Below, one piece after another: positions 43,600 to 53,228 of a DNA stretch of 54,301 nt. Position 1 is the stretch's first letter. The number at the start of each line of letters is the position of its first letter. The position numbers and the translations under genes were made by a program. A model generated the notes under the pieces. That model was not told where the DNA came from. It searched no databases and worked only from the letters and a program-made list of their open reading frames with translations. Source of the stretch: Listeria ilorinensis (lineage in GTDB: Bacteria; Bacillota; Bacilli; Lactobacillales; Listeriaceae); NCBI RefSeq assembly GCF_913566895.1, contig NZ_CAJYCN010000019.1, forward strand, positions 1 through 54,301. The letters run 5' to 3'.

Positions 43600-43930
43600 A
43601 ACCTTGGAATGGGCTACATTCTAAAAAAATATTTCGGTTCTCCAAGAAATAGAACTTTTTTGGTGCATAATGTTCTGATTCAGAATTTTTGGTGAACATA
43701 TTATCCAGTCGCTGTAAATTAGGACAATTTTGTCATTGTCCAAATTCCTTTTACAAACGAAACTCGTCCTCAACCATTAAAACGAAACATGCTACATTTA
43801 GAAGCATTCGGCTTTCTACTATTTCTAAGATCCAGACGAAACTCAGAATCAGGTCAAAAAAACGGTGCTCCAGTGTACCTCCTCTCTAAAAATCAGCCTT
43901 AAAGACCTAACTTTGGAGATTGTTGTCACC
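43600..43930 (+). pseudogene. decayed transposase fragment (probably ISL3-like)
   Basis: No open gene exists in the 555 bp between 43392 and 43947. From about 43670 to 43920 translated pieces in two frames, joined over stops and frameshifts, read like the N-terminal zinc-ribbon part of ISL3-family transposases: HNVLIQNFW, a YPVAV block, FCHCPNSFYK, STIKTKHATF and a Lys/Arg-Gln-rich strand. A GGTTCTCC-like sequence near 43633 may be a terminal repeat. The family is inferred from pattern only. Confidence 0.35.
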
Positions 43931-43947
43931 TGTTCACCGTTTTTATT

Positions 43948-46464
43948 TTATCGAAGCCATCTAATCTCGACTAATCTCGTTTCATGCGGTTTCAAGAACT
44001 GCTCAATCAGCAAACTTTCTTGGATGTCAACCTGTTTGATCGCTTGTTTTGGTTGTGCAACTTGCTTCAAATAGTGCCACACATCCGCCGATACTTCTCC
44101 TTCCCCGACCTCTTTTACCGTTTCATCCCATAGATCATATACTGAACCCCATTCTTTTGATAAGACACGCTCTTTCATTTCATATTTTCCTGATTTGAGA
44201 TGGGTTAATTTCAAGGACACGCCTTTGATGACTTCTTCCGGAAAAGCATCATAGGGGTTGACACTTGTTGTGCCACCTTCTTTCGCATATAAATTTTGAA
44301 AATGCTGATAATGATAGGTCAAAATCTGATATTGATGGGCTCCGCTTTTGGTCACAATATACCCTTCTCCTTGCGCTAGAATTCGGTTTCCCAATTGATT
44401 CAAAAATTGATAAGCATAATAACCCGGTTTTTTCAGACCATTTCTTGTCACAAGTCCCATTCCGCCGTGAAACTCCTGTTTAGGTGCAGCATATTCGCCG
44501 TGCAGATCACTAAATAACCAATATCCGAAACTATCCAGCTGATGCTGGTTCTCCAAAATCGTCTTGATGATAAACGGTGCTTTAAAAGCTGTATCATTCG
44601 TTGGCTCAGAATGACTGAACGTACTGTTCCACTCGGTCAAGTGCCACTCACAACCGGAAAATTCATGAAAAATCATTTTAAGATGTTGGATAGATTTAAC
44701 CAAATAAGCCAAATCACTGCTAATGTAAAACTTTTGTGCCTCTGACAGCGGCAACTGATAATTAAGTGGAATCTGATTATTATAATAAACATGGACGGAA
44801 ATGAAATCGGGCTTCAACTCATGCTCTAAAAGATACGCACTAAACTCTCTCAAGAAAGTATCATTTTCTCCTCCCGGCAAAGAAAAAATCCCTGGTGTAC
44901 CGATTCGCGCCGTCGAGCAGACCGCCCGCATTGTCTGAAAAGTTTTTTCATAGAACGGATAGAAAAGTTTCGGACTTTCCCGCCAAAACAAAAAGATATC
45001 CGGCTCATTCCAAATTTCGAAGTACCATTCGGAAACAGCTTTTACCCCGTAACGCATCTTTAAGTGCTGCATAAAAGCTTTTACCAATCCGCACCACTTT
45101 TCATCACTTTTCGGTCGTGAAATATTCGTTTCTTCGTAAAAAAGTGTTTCTGCTTTTGAAGCTAGTTTTCCCGGCATGAATCCGATTTCAAAAAAAGGTT
45201 TCAAGTCAATTTCCAATAGAAAATCTATAATCATATCGACATAAGTAAAATTATAAATGGGGGTTCCATCTTCTTTTTCATCATAGACATGCAGTTCATC
45301 CGCAAAAATATCATGAAAACGCACATACTCAAAGCCGACATCCTGTTGTAAGTCTCGCAAGCCAGACTGAATTTGCGCTAGGAGCAGCTCCTTTGCCCGA
45401 CTGACCGTTATCAGTTTTTTATAGGCCATATCTCGCATTTTCCCTGCTTTACTCGCTTTAACTAAAACTGTCTCACTTGATTCAGCAACAGAGAGCACTT
45501 CTGGCAGTCTCGCCGTTTCTTTATTCATCTCCAAAAAACGGGACAACTTTTGAAAAATCTGCTTATGGTTAATAGATACATATTCTTTTTTCCAGCCATC
45601 ATTGCTTAAAAGCGATTTTTTAGAGCCCCCGTTTTTTCGTCGATACTCTCCGGGTGGCATTCCATAAAATTCGCGAAATGACCTGGTAAAAGAAGATTCA
45701 CTTGAAAAACCATTTTGAAGTGCAATCGTAGCCACCGTAAAATCAGTCGTCATCAAATCCTTCACAGCCGCATTCATACGAATCAAATTCAAATATTGTT
45801 TAAAAGTCATCCCTAAGTGCTGCTGAATAAATTTTGATAAGTAGGTGGGCGACAAATAGACCTGTTTCGCTACATCCGTCAATGTCAACGGACGCGTATG
45901 CTGCTCACGAATGAAATCCATGATCTCTGTTAGCCGTTCCAACTTTCTTGCCTCTGTTGTCGTATCTTGTCGCTTTTCATGAACAGAAAAATAACGCATC
46001 AAGATGTCCAACAATTCATAGTATTGACTCTTTAGAAATAATTGGCTATGCGCTCGTTCGAGACAAATTTCCTGAAACATTTTGGCAATAACAAGCCGTA
46101 GACTATCAAACGGCTTTTGATCCCGTTGCGAAAATCGTGTTGAACAACAATCAAATGAATACTGCTCAATCTCAGGCAGCTGCTCCTTTAAATATTCTAT
46201 TGGCAGCTGTAATACAAGTAGTGTATTATTTTCTTTACTTTGCAGCGCATGTACGTGTCTCGCATTAATCAAATATAAATCATTTTCAAAAAGTTCAATT
46301 TCTTCATTATTTAAATAGACTGTTACGCTTCCCTCTAGAACAAAAATCAGCTCAATACAATCATGCCAGTGGTTGGTTACAAACATTAAATGATGGACCA
46401 GTAGACGGAATGGCAAACCAGCATCAGGTTCAATCAGTTCATAAGAGCGAATCAAGTTTGTCAC
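43948..46464 (-). CDS. AraC-family regulator fused to a GH39-type glycosidase domain
   Basis: This 838-aa protein has an N-terminal cupin sensing domain (about 15-100), an AraC double HTH (about 183-280; LTLTDVAKQVYLSPTYLSKFI, GFSSESSFTRSFREFYGMPPGEYRR) and a C-terminal ~500-residue GH39-like TIM barrel. Both catalytic glutamates of GH39 seem present: Glu487 in the IWNEPD motif (acid/base) and Glu611 in HLTEWN (nucleophile). It is divergent from a symporter-GH3-esterase operon and probably controls it. The barrel may be a sugar sensor, an enzyme, or both. Confidence 0.88.
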   Translation of the reverse strand: MTNLIRSYELIEPDAGLPFRLLVHHLMFVTNHWHDCIELIFVLEGSVTVYLNNEEIELFENDLYLINARHVHALQSKENNTLLVLQLPIEYLKEQLPEIEQYSFDCCSTRFSQRDQKPFDSLRLVIAKMFQEICLERAHSQLFLKSQYYELLDILMRYFSVHEKRQDTTTEARKLERLTEIMDFIREQHTRPLTLTDVAKQVYLSPTYLSKFIQQHLGMTFKQYLNLIRMNAAVKDLMTTDFTVATIALQNGFSSESSFTRSFREFYGMPPGEYRRKNGGSKKSLLSNDGWKKEYVSINHKQIFQKLSRFLEMNKETARLPEVLSVAESSETVLVKASKAGKMRDMAYKKLITVSRAKELLLAQIQSGLRDLQQDVGFEYVRFHDIFADELHVYDEKEDGTPIYNFTYVDMIIDFLLEIDLKPFFEIGFMPGKLASKAETLFYEETNISRPKSDEKWCGLVKAFMQHLKMRYGVKAVSEWYFEIWNEPDIFLFWRESPKLFYPFYEKTFQTMRAVCSTARIGTPGIFSLPGGENDTFLREFSAYLLEHELKPDFISVHVYYNNQIPLNYQLPLSEAQKFYISSDLAYLVKSIQHLKMIFHEFSGCEWHLTEWNSTFSHSEPTNDTAFKAPFIIKTILENQHQLDSFGYWLFSDLHGEYAAPKQEFHGGMGLVTRNGLKKPGYYAYQFLNQLGNRILAQGEGYIVTKSGAHQYQILTYHYQHFQNLYAKEGGTTSVNPYDAFPEEVIKGVSLKLTHLKSGKYEMKERVLSKEWGSVYDLWDETVKEVGEGEVSADVWHYLKQVAQPKQAIKQVDIQESLLIEQFLKPHETRLVEIRWLR

Positions 46465-46514
46465 CTCACGATAAGTTGATGATTTTATTGTAACATAGTC
46501 AACTTGCCACGTTA

Positions 46515-46528
46515 AGAAAACGCTTTAT
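46515..46528. promoter_or_regulatory. weak cre-like site
   Basis: AGAAAACGCTTTAT matches the core of the CcpA cre consensus at 11 of 14 positions, about 50 bp upstream of the AraC-GH39 start. Confidence 0.3.
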
Positions 46529-46633
46529 CCTTTTGGCGAATGAAAGAATTTTCTGTCATATTGAATTTCATATAGAAGTTTGCTCAACCTTCGTAAAAAT
46601 AGATGTATTTAATTTGTTTATATAGGCACATAA

Positions 46634-46647
46634 TGAAAGCGTATTCA
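46634..46647. promoter_or_regulatory. cre site upstream of the symporter operon
   Basis: TGAAAGCGTATTCA matches TGWAANCGNTNWCA at all but one position. It ends 23 bp before the symporter start, so CcpA would repress the operon. Confidence 0.7.
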
Positions 46648-46670
46648 AAAAAAACGTAAGGAGGATTTAT

Positions 46671-48077
46671 ATGGAACTTGCAAAAGAAACTCTTGTTGAA
46701 ACCCCTCGCAGCACATCTGTCAAACTTTCTATAAAAGAAAAAGTCAGTTATGCACTTAGCGATACTGCCTGCAACCTGGTATTCAGTATGATCACCATGT
46801 ACTTGATGTATTACTACACAGATGTAGCCGGTCTTAATGTAGCTGCAGTTGGAACTTTGCTTCTGATCGCCAGAGTGATCGATGCTTTCGACAGCCCAAT
46901 TTTTGGTATCTTGATTGATAAAACGAACACCAAATGGGGAAAATCGCGCCCTTGGTTTTTATGGCTGTGTTTACCATTTACAATTATGGCCGTATTGACC
47001 TTTTCTGTACCGGATATCAGTGAAACAGGAAAACTTATTTATGCCTATATAACTTATATTTGTTTAGGAATCCTCTATGCTGGTATCAACTTGCCAATCG
47101 GTTCTCTTCTCCCAAGTCTTACAACAGATCCGCAGGAACGCACTGTTGCAACAACCATCCGGATGATCGGCGGTCAAACTGGGGCATTGATCGTTGCTTT
47201 TCTAGGGCTGACACTGGTCGGACTTTTAGGTGGTAGTAATCAACAGCTTGGTTTCACTTTGACAATGATTATCTTTGGCGCCATTGCAGTTGTCATGTTC
47301 CTGCTTGCTTTCAAAAACACACGTGAGCGAGCCAATGTCAACGGCGGTGCAGCAGTCCCTTTCAATCAGAGTATCAAAGCCCTTTTGCCAAACAAACCAT
47401 GGTGGATCCTAACCATTGTCATGTTCATTACTTGGACAGTTACCTCAGCAAAAATGGCAAACACTGTGTACTTCTTAAAATACAATATCGGCAATGAAGC
47501 AATCGTTGGACTCGTCAATGGGCTTGGTTCCATCGCAATGATTGCCGGATTGTTCACTGTGCCATTCTTTTCAAAAAAATTGTCACCAAAAATGATTGTT
47601 TGTCTGGGCTGCGTGATTGGTATTGTTGGACAGTGCATTTTATTCGCTTCCTCGATGACACAAAACATCACGATCGTTATTCTGGGCACTATCATCGGCG
47701 GGATGGGCTCCGGCTTACCAGCTGGTATCATGGGCGTGATGATGAGCGACATTATTGATTACGGAGAAATAAAATTCGGTGTTCGGGCACAGGGATTGCT
47801 TTCCAGTGCCATCGCTTTTGGTGTAAAATTTGGGATGGGGATTGGTGCTGCTCTTTCAAGTGTCATCCTTGGGGCAGCAGGTTATATAGCAAATCAAACA
47901 CAGACGACAGAAGTCTTACACGCGATTGACTTTAATTTCGTTATCATGCCGATTATCGGATTTGCCTTGATGCTTATCTGTATGATTTTCTACAAATTAG
48001 ATAAAGAACGTGACGATATTCGCCGTCAAATTGAACAAAAACGTTTAGATGAAGAAGGAGGACAATTTGAATCATGA
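46671..48077 (+). CDS. GPH family glycoside:cation symporter (MelB-like)
   Basis: This 468-aa protein has twelve likely TM helices. The N-terminal signature YALSDTACNLVFSMITMYLMYYYTD is split around residues 28-52 and RVIDAFDSPIFGILIDKTNTKWGKSRPW around 68-95, with Asp residues at the MelB cation site positions. It imports a glycoside with Na+ or H+. AAGGAGG precedes the ATG. Its stop overlaps the GH3 gene by 4 bp. Confidence 0.93.
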   Translation: MELAKETLVETPRSTSVKLSIKEKVSYALSDTACNLVFSMITMYLMYYYTDVAGLNVAAVGTLLLIARVIDAFDSPIFGILIDKTNTKWGKSRPWFLWLCLPFTIMAVLTFSVPDISETGKLIYAYITYICLGILYAGINLPIGSLLPSLTTDPQERTVATTIRMIGGQTGALIVAFLGLTLVGLLGGSNQQLGFTLTMIIFGAIAVVMFLLAFKNTRERANVNGGAAVPFNQSIKALLPNKPWWILTIVMFITWTVTSAKMANTVYFLKYNIGNEAIVGLVNGLGSIAMIAGLFTVPFFSKKLSPKMIVCLGCVIGIVGQCILFASSMTQNITIVILGTIIGGMGSGLPAGIMGVMMSDIIDYGEIKFGVRAQGLLSSAIAFGVKFGMGIGAALSSVILGAAGYIANQTQTTEVLHAIDFNFVIMPIIGFALMLICMIFYKLDKERDDIRRQIEQKRLDEEGGQFES

Positions 48078-49753
48078 GAAAAGTAGATTTAACAGCCAAT
48101 CCTTATTTTTTGGACGAAAATGGTATCAATTGGGTCGAAACAACATTACAAGAGATGGATGATGACGCGAAAATCAAGCAGCTTTTTGCACCAATCGTCA
48201 TGAGTACCAACAAAAGCGAGGCGGTTGAGTGGGTAAAAAAATACCAACCGGCCGGCTTGATGTATCGCCCTGAAGCAAAAGAAGCTTTACAAGATGTATT
48301 TCGTGCCATGCAGCAACACAGTGATGTTCCGCTTCTGATCGCTGCCAATCTTGAAGCAGGGGGCAACGGACTAGTGAATGAAGGCACATATGTAGGGAGA
48401 CAGCTACAGATTGCGGCAACGGATGATGAAGAATATGCTTATCAACTAGGACGGATCTGCGGAAAAGAAGCCGAAGCACTCGGCTGCAATTGGGCATTTG
48501 CACCTGTTATCGACATCGATTACAATTTCCGCAATCCAATCACCAATGTTAGGACTTATGGAAATGATCCAGAACGTGTTTTGCGGATGGGCCGAGCTTA
48601 TAAGCATGGCTTTGATGAATCTCACGGTGCAGTCTCCATCAAGCATTTCCCGGGTGATGGTGTAGACGATCGGGACCAGCATCTGCACGTTACGTATAAT
48701 CGGCTTAGTGTAAACGAGTGGCAGAACAGCTATGGAAAAGTATATCGCGGCCTGATAGAAGAAGGCGCCCATACTGTGATGATTGGACATATTGCTTTTC
48801 CTGAATATTCGCGTGCTAAAGGAATCTCGGATGAAAAAATTCGTCCGGCAACACTTGCACCTGAACTCATGGGGGATCTATTACGCGACGAACTTGGTTT
48901 TAATGGCATGATCGTCACAGATGCCAGCGTGATGGGCGGCTTTACGATGCTCGAAAAACGCGAATTCGCTGTGCCCTATTCGATTGCAGCTGGTGCCGAC
49001 TGCTTCCTGTTTAATCGTGACTTGGACGAAGATATCATGTACATGAAAAAAGGAATCGAAAATGGGATTCTAACGATGGAACGGGTAAACGATGCTGTGC
49101 GACGCATTTTAGGCGTAAAAGCATCACTTGGCTTACACCAAAAGGCAGAACTCGTCCCGGGTAAAGCCGCGCTTGATATTGTCGGTTGTGAGGAACATCA
49201 GGCAATCGCTCGTGCAGCAGCAGACAAAGGGATTACACTTGTAAAGGACACGCAGAAACTACTACCGATTGATCCGCAAGAAAAACGTCGTGTCTATATG
49301 CAGGCGGTCGGCGTCGAAGAGGATACACCGATTTATCAATATCTACTTAAGAAATTGACAGATGCAGGCTTTGAAGTAGATGCAAAACCGGTTCATAACT
49401 GGGGATTTAAAGACATGAGTATCTCTGTCGAACAAATTAAACAGCAATATGATCTGGCCATTTTTTATGCCAATGAAGCGACAATGAGCAATCGTACGCA
49501 GGTCCGCATCAACTGGGGAATGCTCGGTTTTAATATCCCTTGGTTTATTGAAGAGTTGCCAACAATGTTCATTTCGACTGCCAATCCGTACCACCTGATC
49601 GATGTGCCGCATATCAAAACCTTTATCAATGGCTATTCGGATAGTGAGTATGTTGTAGATGCAATCATCGAAAAAATACTGGGACGTTCGCCATTTGTAG
49701 GCATCAATCCAATTGATCCTTACTGTGATGGACGCTTTGAGCTTAAACTTTAA
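48074..49753 (+). CDS. glycoside hydrolase family 3 (NagZ-like, Asp-His dyad)
   Basis: This 559-aa cytoplasmic enzyme has a GH3 TIM barrel (about 1-350) and a C-terminal alpha/beta domain. The nucleophile is Asp283 (VTDASVMGG). The motif KHFPGDGVDD (190-199) is followed by D201-Q-H203, which fits the Asp-His acid/base dyad of NagZ-type GH3 enzymes instead of the Glu of beta-glucosidases. Many NagZ proteins read KHFPGHG; here Asp replaces that His. The preferred sugar is therefore likely a GlcNAc-type or other beta-glycoside, not certain. Confidence 0.9.
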   Translation: MRKVDLTANPYFLDENGINWVETTLQEMDDDAKIKQLFAPIVMSTNKSEAVEWVKKYQPAGLMYRPEAKEALQDVFRAMQQHSDVPLLIAANLEAGGNGLVNEGTYVGRQLQIAATDDEEYAYQLGRICGKEAEALGCNWAFAPVIDIDYNFRNPITNVRTYGNDPERVLRMGRAYKHGFDESHGAVSIKHFPGDGVDDRDQHLHVTYNRLSVNEWQNSYGKVYRGLIEEGAHTVMIGHIAFPEYSRAKGISDEKIRPATLAPELMGDLLRDELGFNGMIVTDASVMGGFTMLEKREFAVPYSIAAGADCFLFNRDLDEDIMYMKKGIENGILTMERVNDAVRRILGVKASLGLHQKAELVPGKAALDIVGCEEHQAIARAAADKGITLVKDTQKLLPIDPQEKRRVYMQAVGVEEDTPIYQYLLKKLTDAGFEVDAKPVHNWGFKDMSISVEQIKQQYDLAIFYANEATMSNRTQVRINWGMLGFNIPWFIEELPTMFISTANPYHLIDVPHIKTFINGYSDSEYVVDAIIEKILGRSPFVGINPIDPYCDGRFELKL

Positions 49754-49771
49754 TCAAGGAGGAATCATCAA

Positions 49772-50902
49772 ATGAAAAACTATCAAGAAACTTTGCAAGA
49801 CTTGCGAAATACGGTCAAAACTATCACGGAAGAAGGCCTTCTAACAACCATGCGCTTAACACCAAATGCAGCACCTGGCGATATTGAAGGCATCCTCTTA
49901 GAAGATATGCAAAAAAGCACCCTTGGAACGCCTGATGTCGTGTCTTCCCTCAATGAAGACGCACCTGAAGCACCACCGGTAATACCTGACTTCTCCAATA
50001 TCGAAATCGCCACTCAAGCAGCGCTTCAAATGCGCGCTATGATGGGAAGCCCGAATATTGACCTGACAACAAAAGTATCGACTAAGGAAGAAACGATTAG
50101 CGGGCAGCACGGTGACATCGCTGTCCGCATCTATCAGCACGAAGACCAGACTGAAAAAGCTCCCGCTTTGATTTTTTACCACGGCGGCGGTTTTGTAGGC
50201 GGAACGATGGATGTTGTGGAAAACTTCTGTAAAGCTATTGCAGAAAAATTACCGGCTGTTGTGATCAATGTCGATTATCATTTGGCGCCGGAAAATCCCG
50301 CACCAGCAGCTACTGATGATGCATTCTCTGCAGTTACTTGGGTAAATGCGAACAGTGATCGGCTTCTTATTGACTCGACGTGCATCGGGGTTTCAGGTGA
50401 CAGTGCAGGTGGGAATCTGGCTGCTGCTGTCAGCTACATGGATGGTATCGCAGGAACCAAGCTGATCGCTTATCAGGTACTTCTTTATCCAGCTCTTACG
50501 CTTCTTGATGAAGATAATCAAGCATACAGCTGGTCAATCGAGCAATTTGCACCTAGCGAGATGACTGCTAAAATTGTGACACCGATGATCGTTGGAATGG
50601 GCGGATCCAATCAACTGCTCAGAACAGCTTATGTCCGTGATCAAAATCCGGAAGAACCTATCTACTCTCCGCTTCGTGCACCAGATAAGAGTATCTTTCC
50701 TCCCACCCTGCTTGTTAGTGCAGAATTTGATTTCTTGCGGCCGATCACCTCTCATTTCGGAAAATTATTGCAAGACAGCCATGTAAAGGTAGAAAATATC
50801 ATCTATCAAGGCGTCATGCATGCCTTCATTGATAAGTATGGCATTTTACCGCAAGCAGAATCATGTGCAGATGATATTGTAAGTTTTGTTAAAAGTTTAT
50901 AA
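49772..50902 (+). CDS. HSL-type alpha/beta hydrolase (esterase)
   Basis: This 376-aa protein has an oxyanion-hole motif HGGG at 137-140, nucleophile Ser211 in GDSAGG, an Asp in SAEFDFLRP and a His in GVMHAFI. A ~100-residue N-terminal cap precedes the fold. It is 18 bp after the GH3 gene, with AGGAGG upstream, and probably removes acyl groups from the imported glycoside or its product. Confidence 0.9.
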   Translation: MKNYQETLQDLRNTVKTITEEGLLTTMRLTPNAAPGDIEGILLEDMQKSTLGTPDVVSSLNEDAPEAPPVIPDFSNIEIATQAALQMRAMMGSPNIDLTTKVSTKEETISGQHGDIAVRIYQHEDQTEKAPALIFYHGGGFVGGTMDVVENFCKAIAEKLPAVVINVDYHLAPENPAPAATDDAFSAVTWVNANSDRLLIDSTCIGVSGDSAGGNLAAAVSYMDGIAGTKLIAYQVLLYPALTLLDEDNQAYSWSIEQFAPSEMTAKIVTPMIVGMGGSNQLLRTAYVRDQNPEEPIYSPLRAPDKSIFPPTLLVSAEFDFLRPITSHFGKLLQDSHVKVENIIYQGVMHAFIDKYGILPQAESCADDIVSFVKSL

Positions 50903-50907
50903 TAGAT

Positions 50908-50960
50908 AAAAAGCGAGGCAATAATTAAGCAGCCTATTCTGCCAAATTATTGCTTCGCTT
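50908..50960. terminator. bidirectional terminator
   Basis: A 17-bp stem AAAGCGAGGCAATAATT/AATTATTGCTTCGCTTT (one G-T) lies between converging genes. Confidence 0.85.
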
Positions 50961-50971
50961 TCATTTTTCAC

Positions 50972-52078
50972 TTACATCTCAACATTTCTCCTGTGCCCAC
51001 TCTTTGCAAAAGCCAGTAATTTAAAATGGGCTTCAAGCGCATTGGCTGCATTATCACCAACTAAATCAACAAGCGCCTTCTTCTCACCGCGTTTTGGAAT
51101 CCGAACCCTTACAGGCAGTATTTCTTCCAAGAGTGTTGTCGAAAGCCCTGCTTCTACCAAAATTTCTTTTGGGATTAGATGATTGGGCTCATTGTAAAAA
51201 TGGCTGATAAAGGACAGTTTGGCCTCCTCCTGACTGCCTACGTATTCAAAAACGGCGCCATCTCTGCCATTCACTGCGCCACCCCGCACGAAAAAAATTT
51301 GTACCGCTAGATAACCATCTTGTTCTCGAAAAGCAAAAATATCTTTTTCTCGAAAATCTGTCGTAAGCATCTTTTGCTTCTCAATCGTTTTTTCAATTGC
51401 CAGAATCAGTTCATGTGTTTCTTTGGCACGCTCAAAGGCCAGCTGATCAATTTCTTTCTGCATTTTCTTCACCAGTTGCTGCTTGACTTCCGAATGTCCA
51501 CCGTTCAAAAATTTACTAATACGACGGATCTGCCGCTGATAAGCTTCTCTTGAAACCTCATGGTCACACGGCCCAATACACTGTCCAAGATGGTAATAAA
51601 AACAGGGACGCCCTGGTTTACCAGCACAGTGACATAACGGATAAATCTTCTGCAACAGTTCTTTTGTTTCCTCTGCCGCATAGCCGCTCGGATAAGGGCC
51701 AAAATAACGCCCTCCATCCCGCTTCACCTCTCGAGTTATAGTCAGATGTGGGTTTTTTTCATTGGTGATTTTGATATATAAATAGCTGGTTCCATCTTTC
51801 AATCGGATGTTGTATGGCGGTAAATATTTTTGGATTAGTGTCATTTCCAGCAAAAGTGCTTCTTTTTCTGAATCCGTTAAAATAATTTCTAAGTCACGAA
51901 TATAATGAACAAGACGCGCAGTTTTCCCCCTATGCTTTCCTGTAAAATAGGAGCGAACACGGTTTTTTAGATTTTTTGACTTGCCAATATATAAAATCTC
52001 ACCGTCTTTATCCCGCATGATATAACAACCTGGATGCTCGGGCAAGATCGCTAGTTTTTGTTTGACGATCTCTTCCAC
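50972..52078 (-). CDS. half-length UvrC paralog (GIY-YIG nuclease plus UVR)
   Basis: This 368-aa protein aligns to the first part of UvrC: GIY-YIG domain (about 13-95; GCYIM...ILYIGKSKNLKNRVRSYF), Cys-rich segment (CHCAGKPGRPCFYYHLGQCIGPC, split across 149-171), UVR motif (about 198-232) and the first part of the RNase H-like region. It stops just after the KRGEKKALVDL segment, where the 5'-incision nuclease core and HhH domains of ~600-aa UvrC would begin. The start is GTG, with AGGAGG upstream. It probably makes only the 3' incision, like Cho. Confidence 0.88.
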   Translation of the reverse strand: MEEIVKQKLAILPEHPGCYIMRDKDGEILYIGKSKNLKNRVRSYFTGKHRGKTARLVHYIRDLEIILTDSEKEALLLEMTLIQKYLPPYNIRLKDGTSYLYIKITNEKNPHLTITREVKRDGGRYFGPYPSGYAAEETKELLQKIYPLCHCAGKPGRPCFYYHLGQCIGPCDHEVSREAYQRQIRRISKFLNGGHSEVKQQLVKKMQKEIDQLAFERAKETHELILAIEKTIEKQKMLTTDFREKDIFAFREQDGYLAVQIFFVRGGAVNGRDGAVFEYVGSQEEAKLSFISHFYNEPNHLIPKEILVEAGLSTTLLEEILPVRVRIPKRGEKKALVDLVGDNAANALEAHFKLLAFAKSGHRRNVEM

Positions 52079-52260
52079 TTTCTAGACCTCCTGAACAAAC
52101 GTACGTTCCTTCTATTTTACTCTTTCTGCCTTTTTTTGTAAACATCCTGACATTTCACATCGTTCACATTTTCGTAACATTTAAAGAGATTTTACTTGTA
52201 ATTTTATACGAATCTGATGCTATACTAAATTCATCCCCAAAGAAAAGGAGAAAAATCTAT

Positions 52261-52947
52261 ATGTGTGAATACACCCCCAATATCCATTACTACAACTACC
52301 ATGAGTTCATAAAAACTGCTCAAACAGCTAAGATTCCATTTGTAGAACAACAACTTGAAAAAAATATGCAGGTTTATAACTCCATCCAAGCAGAGACTGA
52401 CATATTTTTGGTAACAGATGGATTTGTTGGTGTTTATAGCCGTGATTCTAATTACTCTCTCATAACAGTTCTAGGCAAAGGATCCTTTGCCAACTACTTT
52501 ACGCTGTTAGATAACAGTCCTAATCGTTTTTCAATGAAGGCGCTGTCTGATTGTTCCATTATCCGTTTTAAAAAGAAAGATATCGAATATCTTCTATCTA
52601 TGTTTCCAGAAAATTATGGTTTCCAGTTCTATATTACAAAGCGATTAGCCAGTCATACATACTTGAAATCTTTGGTACTAAGTCTCCCCTCTAACAAACG
52701 CGTAAGAAAAGGAATCGCTGCTTTAGCTCAGTTGCTCGGAAAACCAATGGAAAAGAATGGCGAACAAATAATTTACTTATCGCGACATATCAAAACATCG
52801 ATCATTATGGACTACTGCAATTTATCAAAGGCGACTTTCTTCCGCTTACTCAAAGAATTGAAAGACTCCGGTTACTTATCCAAAGATGGCGACTGGTACA
52901 TCCATGATCCTCAACTCTATCAAGCACTGATTGCAAAAAATTTCTAA
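52261..52947 (+). CDS. Crp/Fnr family regulator (PrfA-like)
   Basis: This 228-aa protein has an N-terminal cNMP-binding-like beta-roll (about 20-130) and a C-terminal winged HTH (about 150-220; SIIMDYCNLSKATFFRLLKELKDSGYL). There is no Cys cluster of the Fnr type and no complete cAMP-binding signature. Listeria encodes many such paralogs. AAGGAG precedes the ATG. Its target is unknown; no PrfA-box-like palindrome was found close by. Confidence 0.88.
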   Translation: MCEYTPNIHYYNYHEFIKTAQTAKIPFVEQQLEKNMQVYNSIQAETDIFLVTDGFVGVYSRDSNYSLITVLGKGSFANYFTLLDNSPNRFSMKALSDCSIIRFKKKDIEYLLSMFPENYGFQFYITKRLASHTYLKSLVLSLPSNKRVRKGIAALAQLLGKPMEKNGEQIIYLSRHIKTSIIMDYCNLSKATFFRLLKELKDSGYLSKDGDWYIHDPQLYQALIAKNF

Positions 52948-52956
52948 ATACACATA

Positions 52957-53000
52957 AAAGTACCCCGAAATTAGTATACGGCTGATTGGGAGTACTTTTT
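52957..53000 (+). terminator. terminator of the Crp/Fnr gene
   Basis: AAAAGTACCCC pairs with GGGAGTACTTTT (one bulge), followed by TTTTT. Confidence 0.65.
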
Positions 53001-53228
53001 TCAATTTGAAATAGCTTTTATTATTTACTTGTATCCGTTTATCCTATGTCGACCTTTACTTATGATTGCACTGTCAATGATTCTCGAACACTGTTTAGCT
53101 TCGACATAACGAATCAGCTTGAGTACATTCAATATTCTTGCGGCTATTCTTTTAACCGTTTTTCGTTATTTTTTCACTTTCATTCTCCCAATCTACTACT
53201 AGGGATTTTTTTGAGTTTTATTGATTGC

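Noticed and set aside
43865-44074. 69-codon ORF after the transposase scraps
   Set aside because: Mostly antisense to the AraC-GH39 gene end; only its first part may be transposase remnant.
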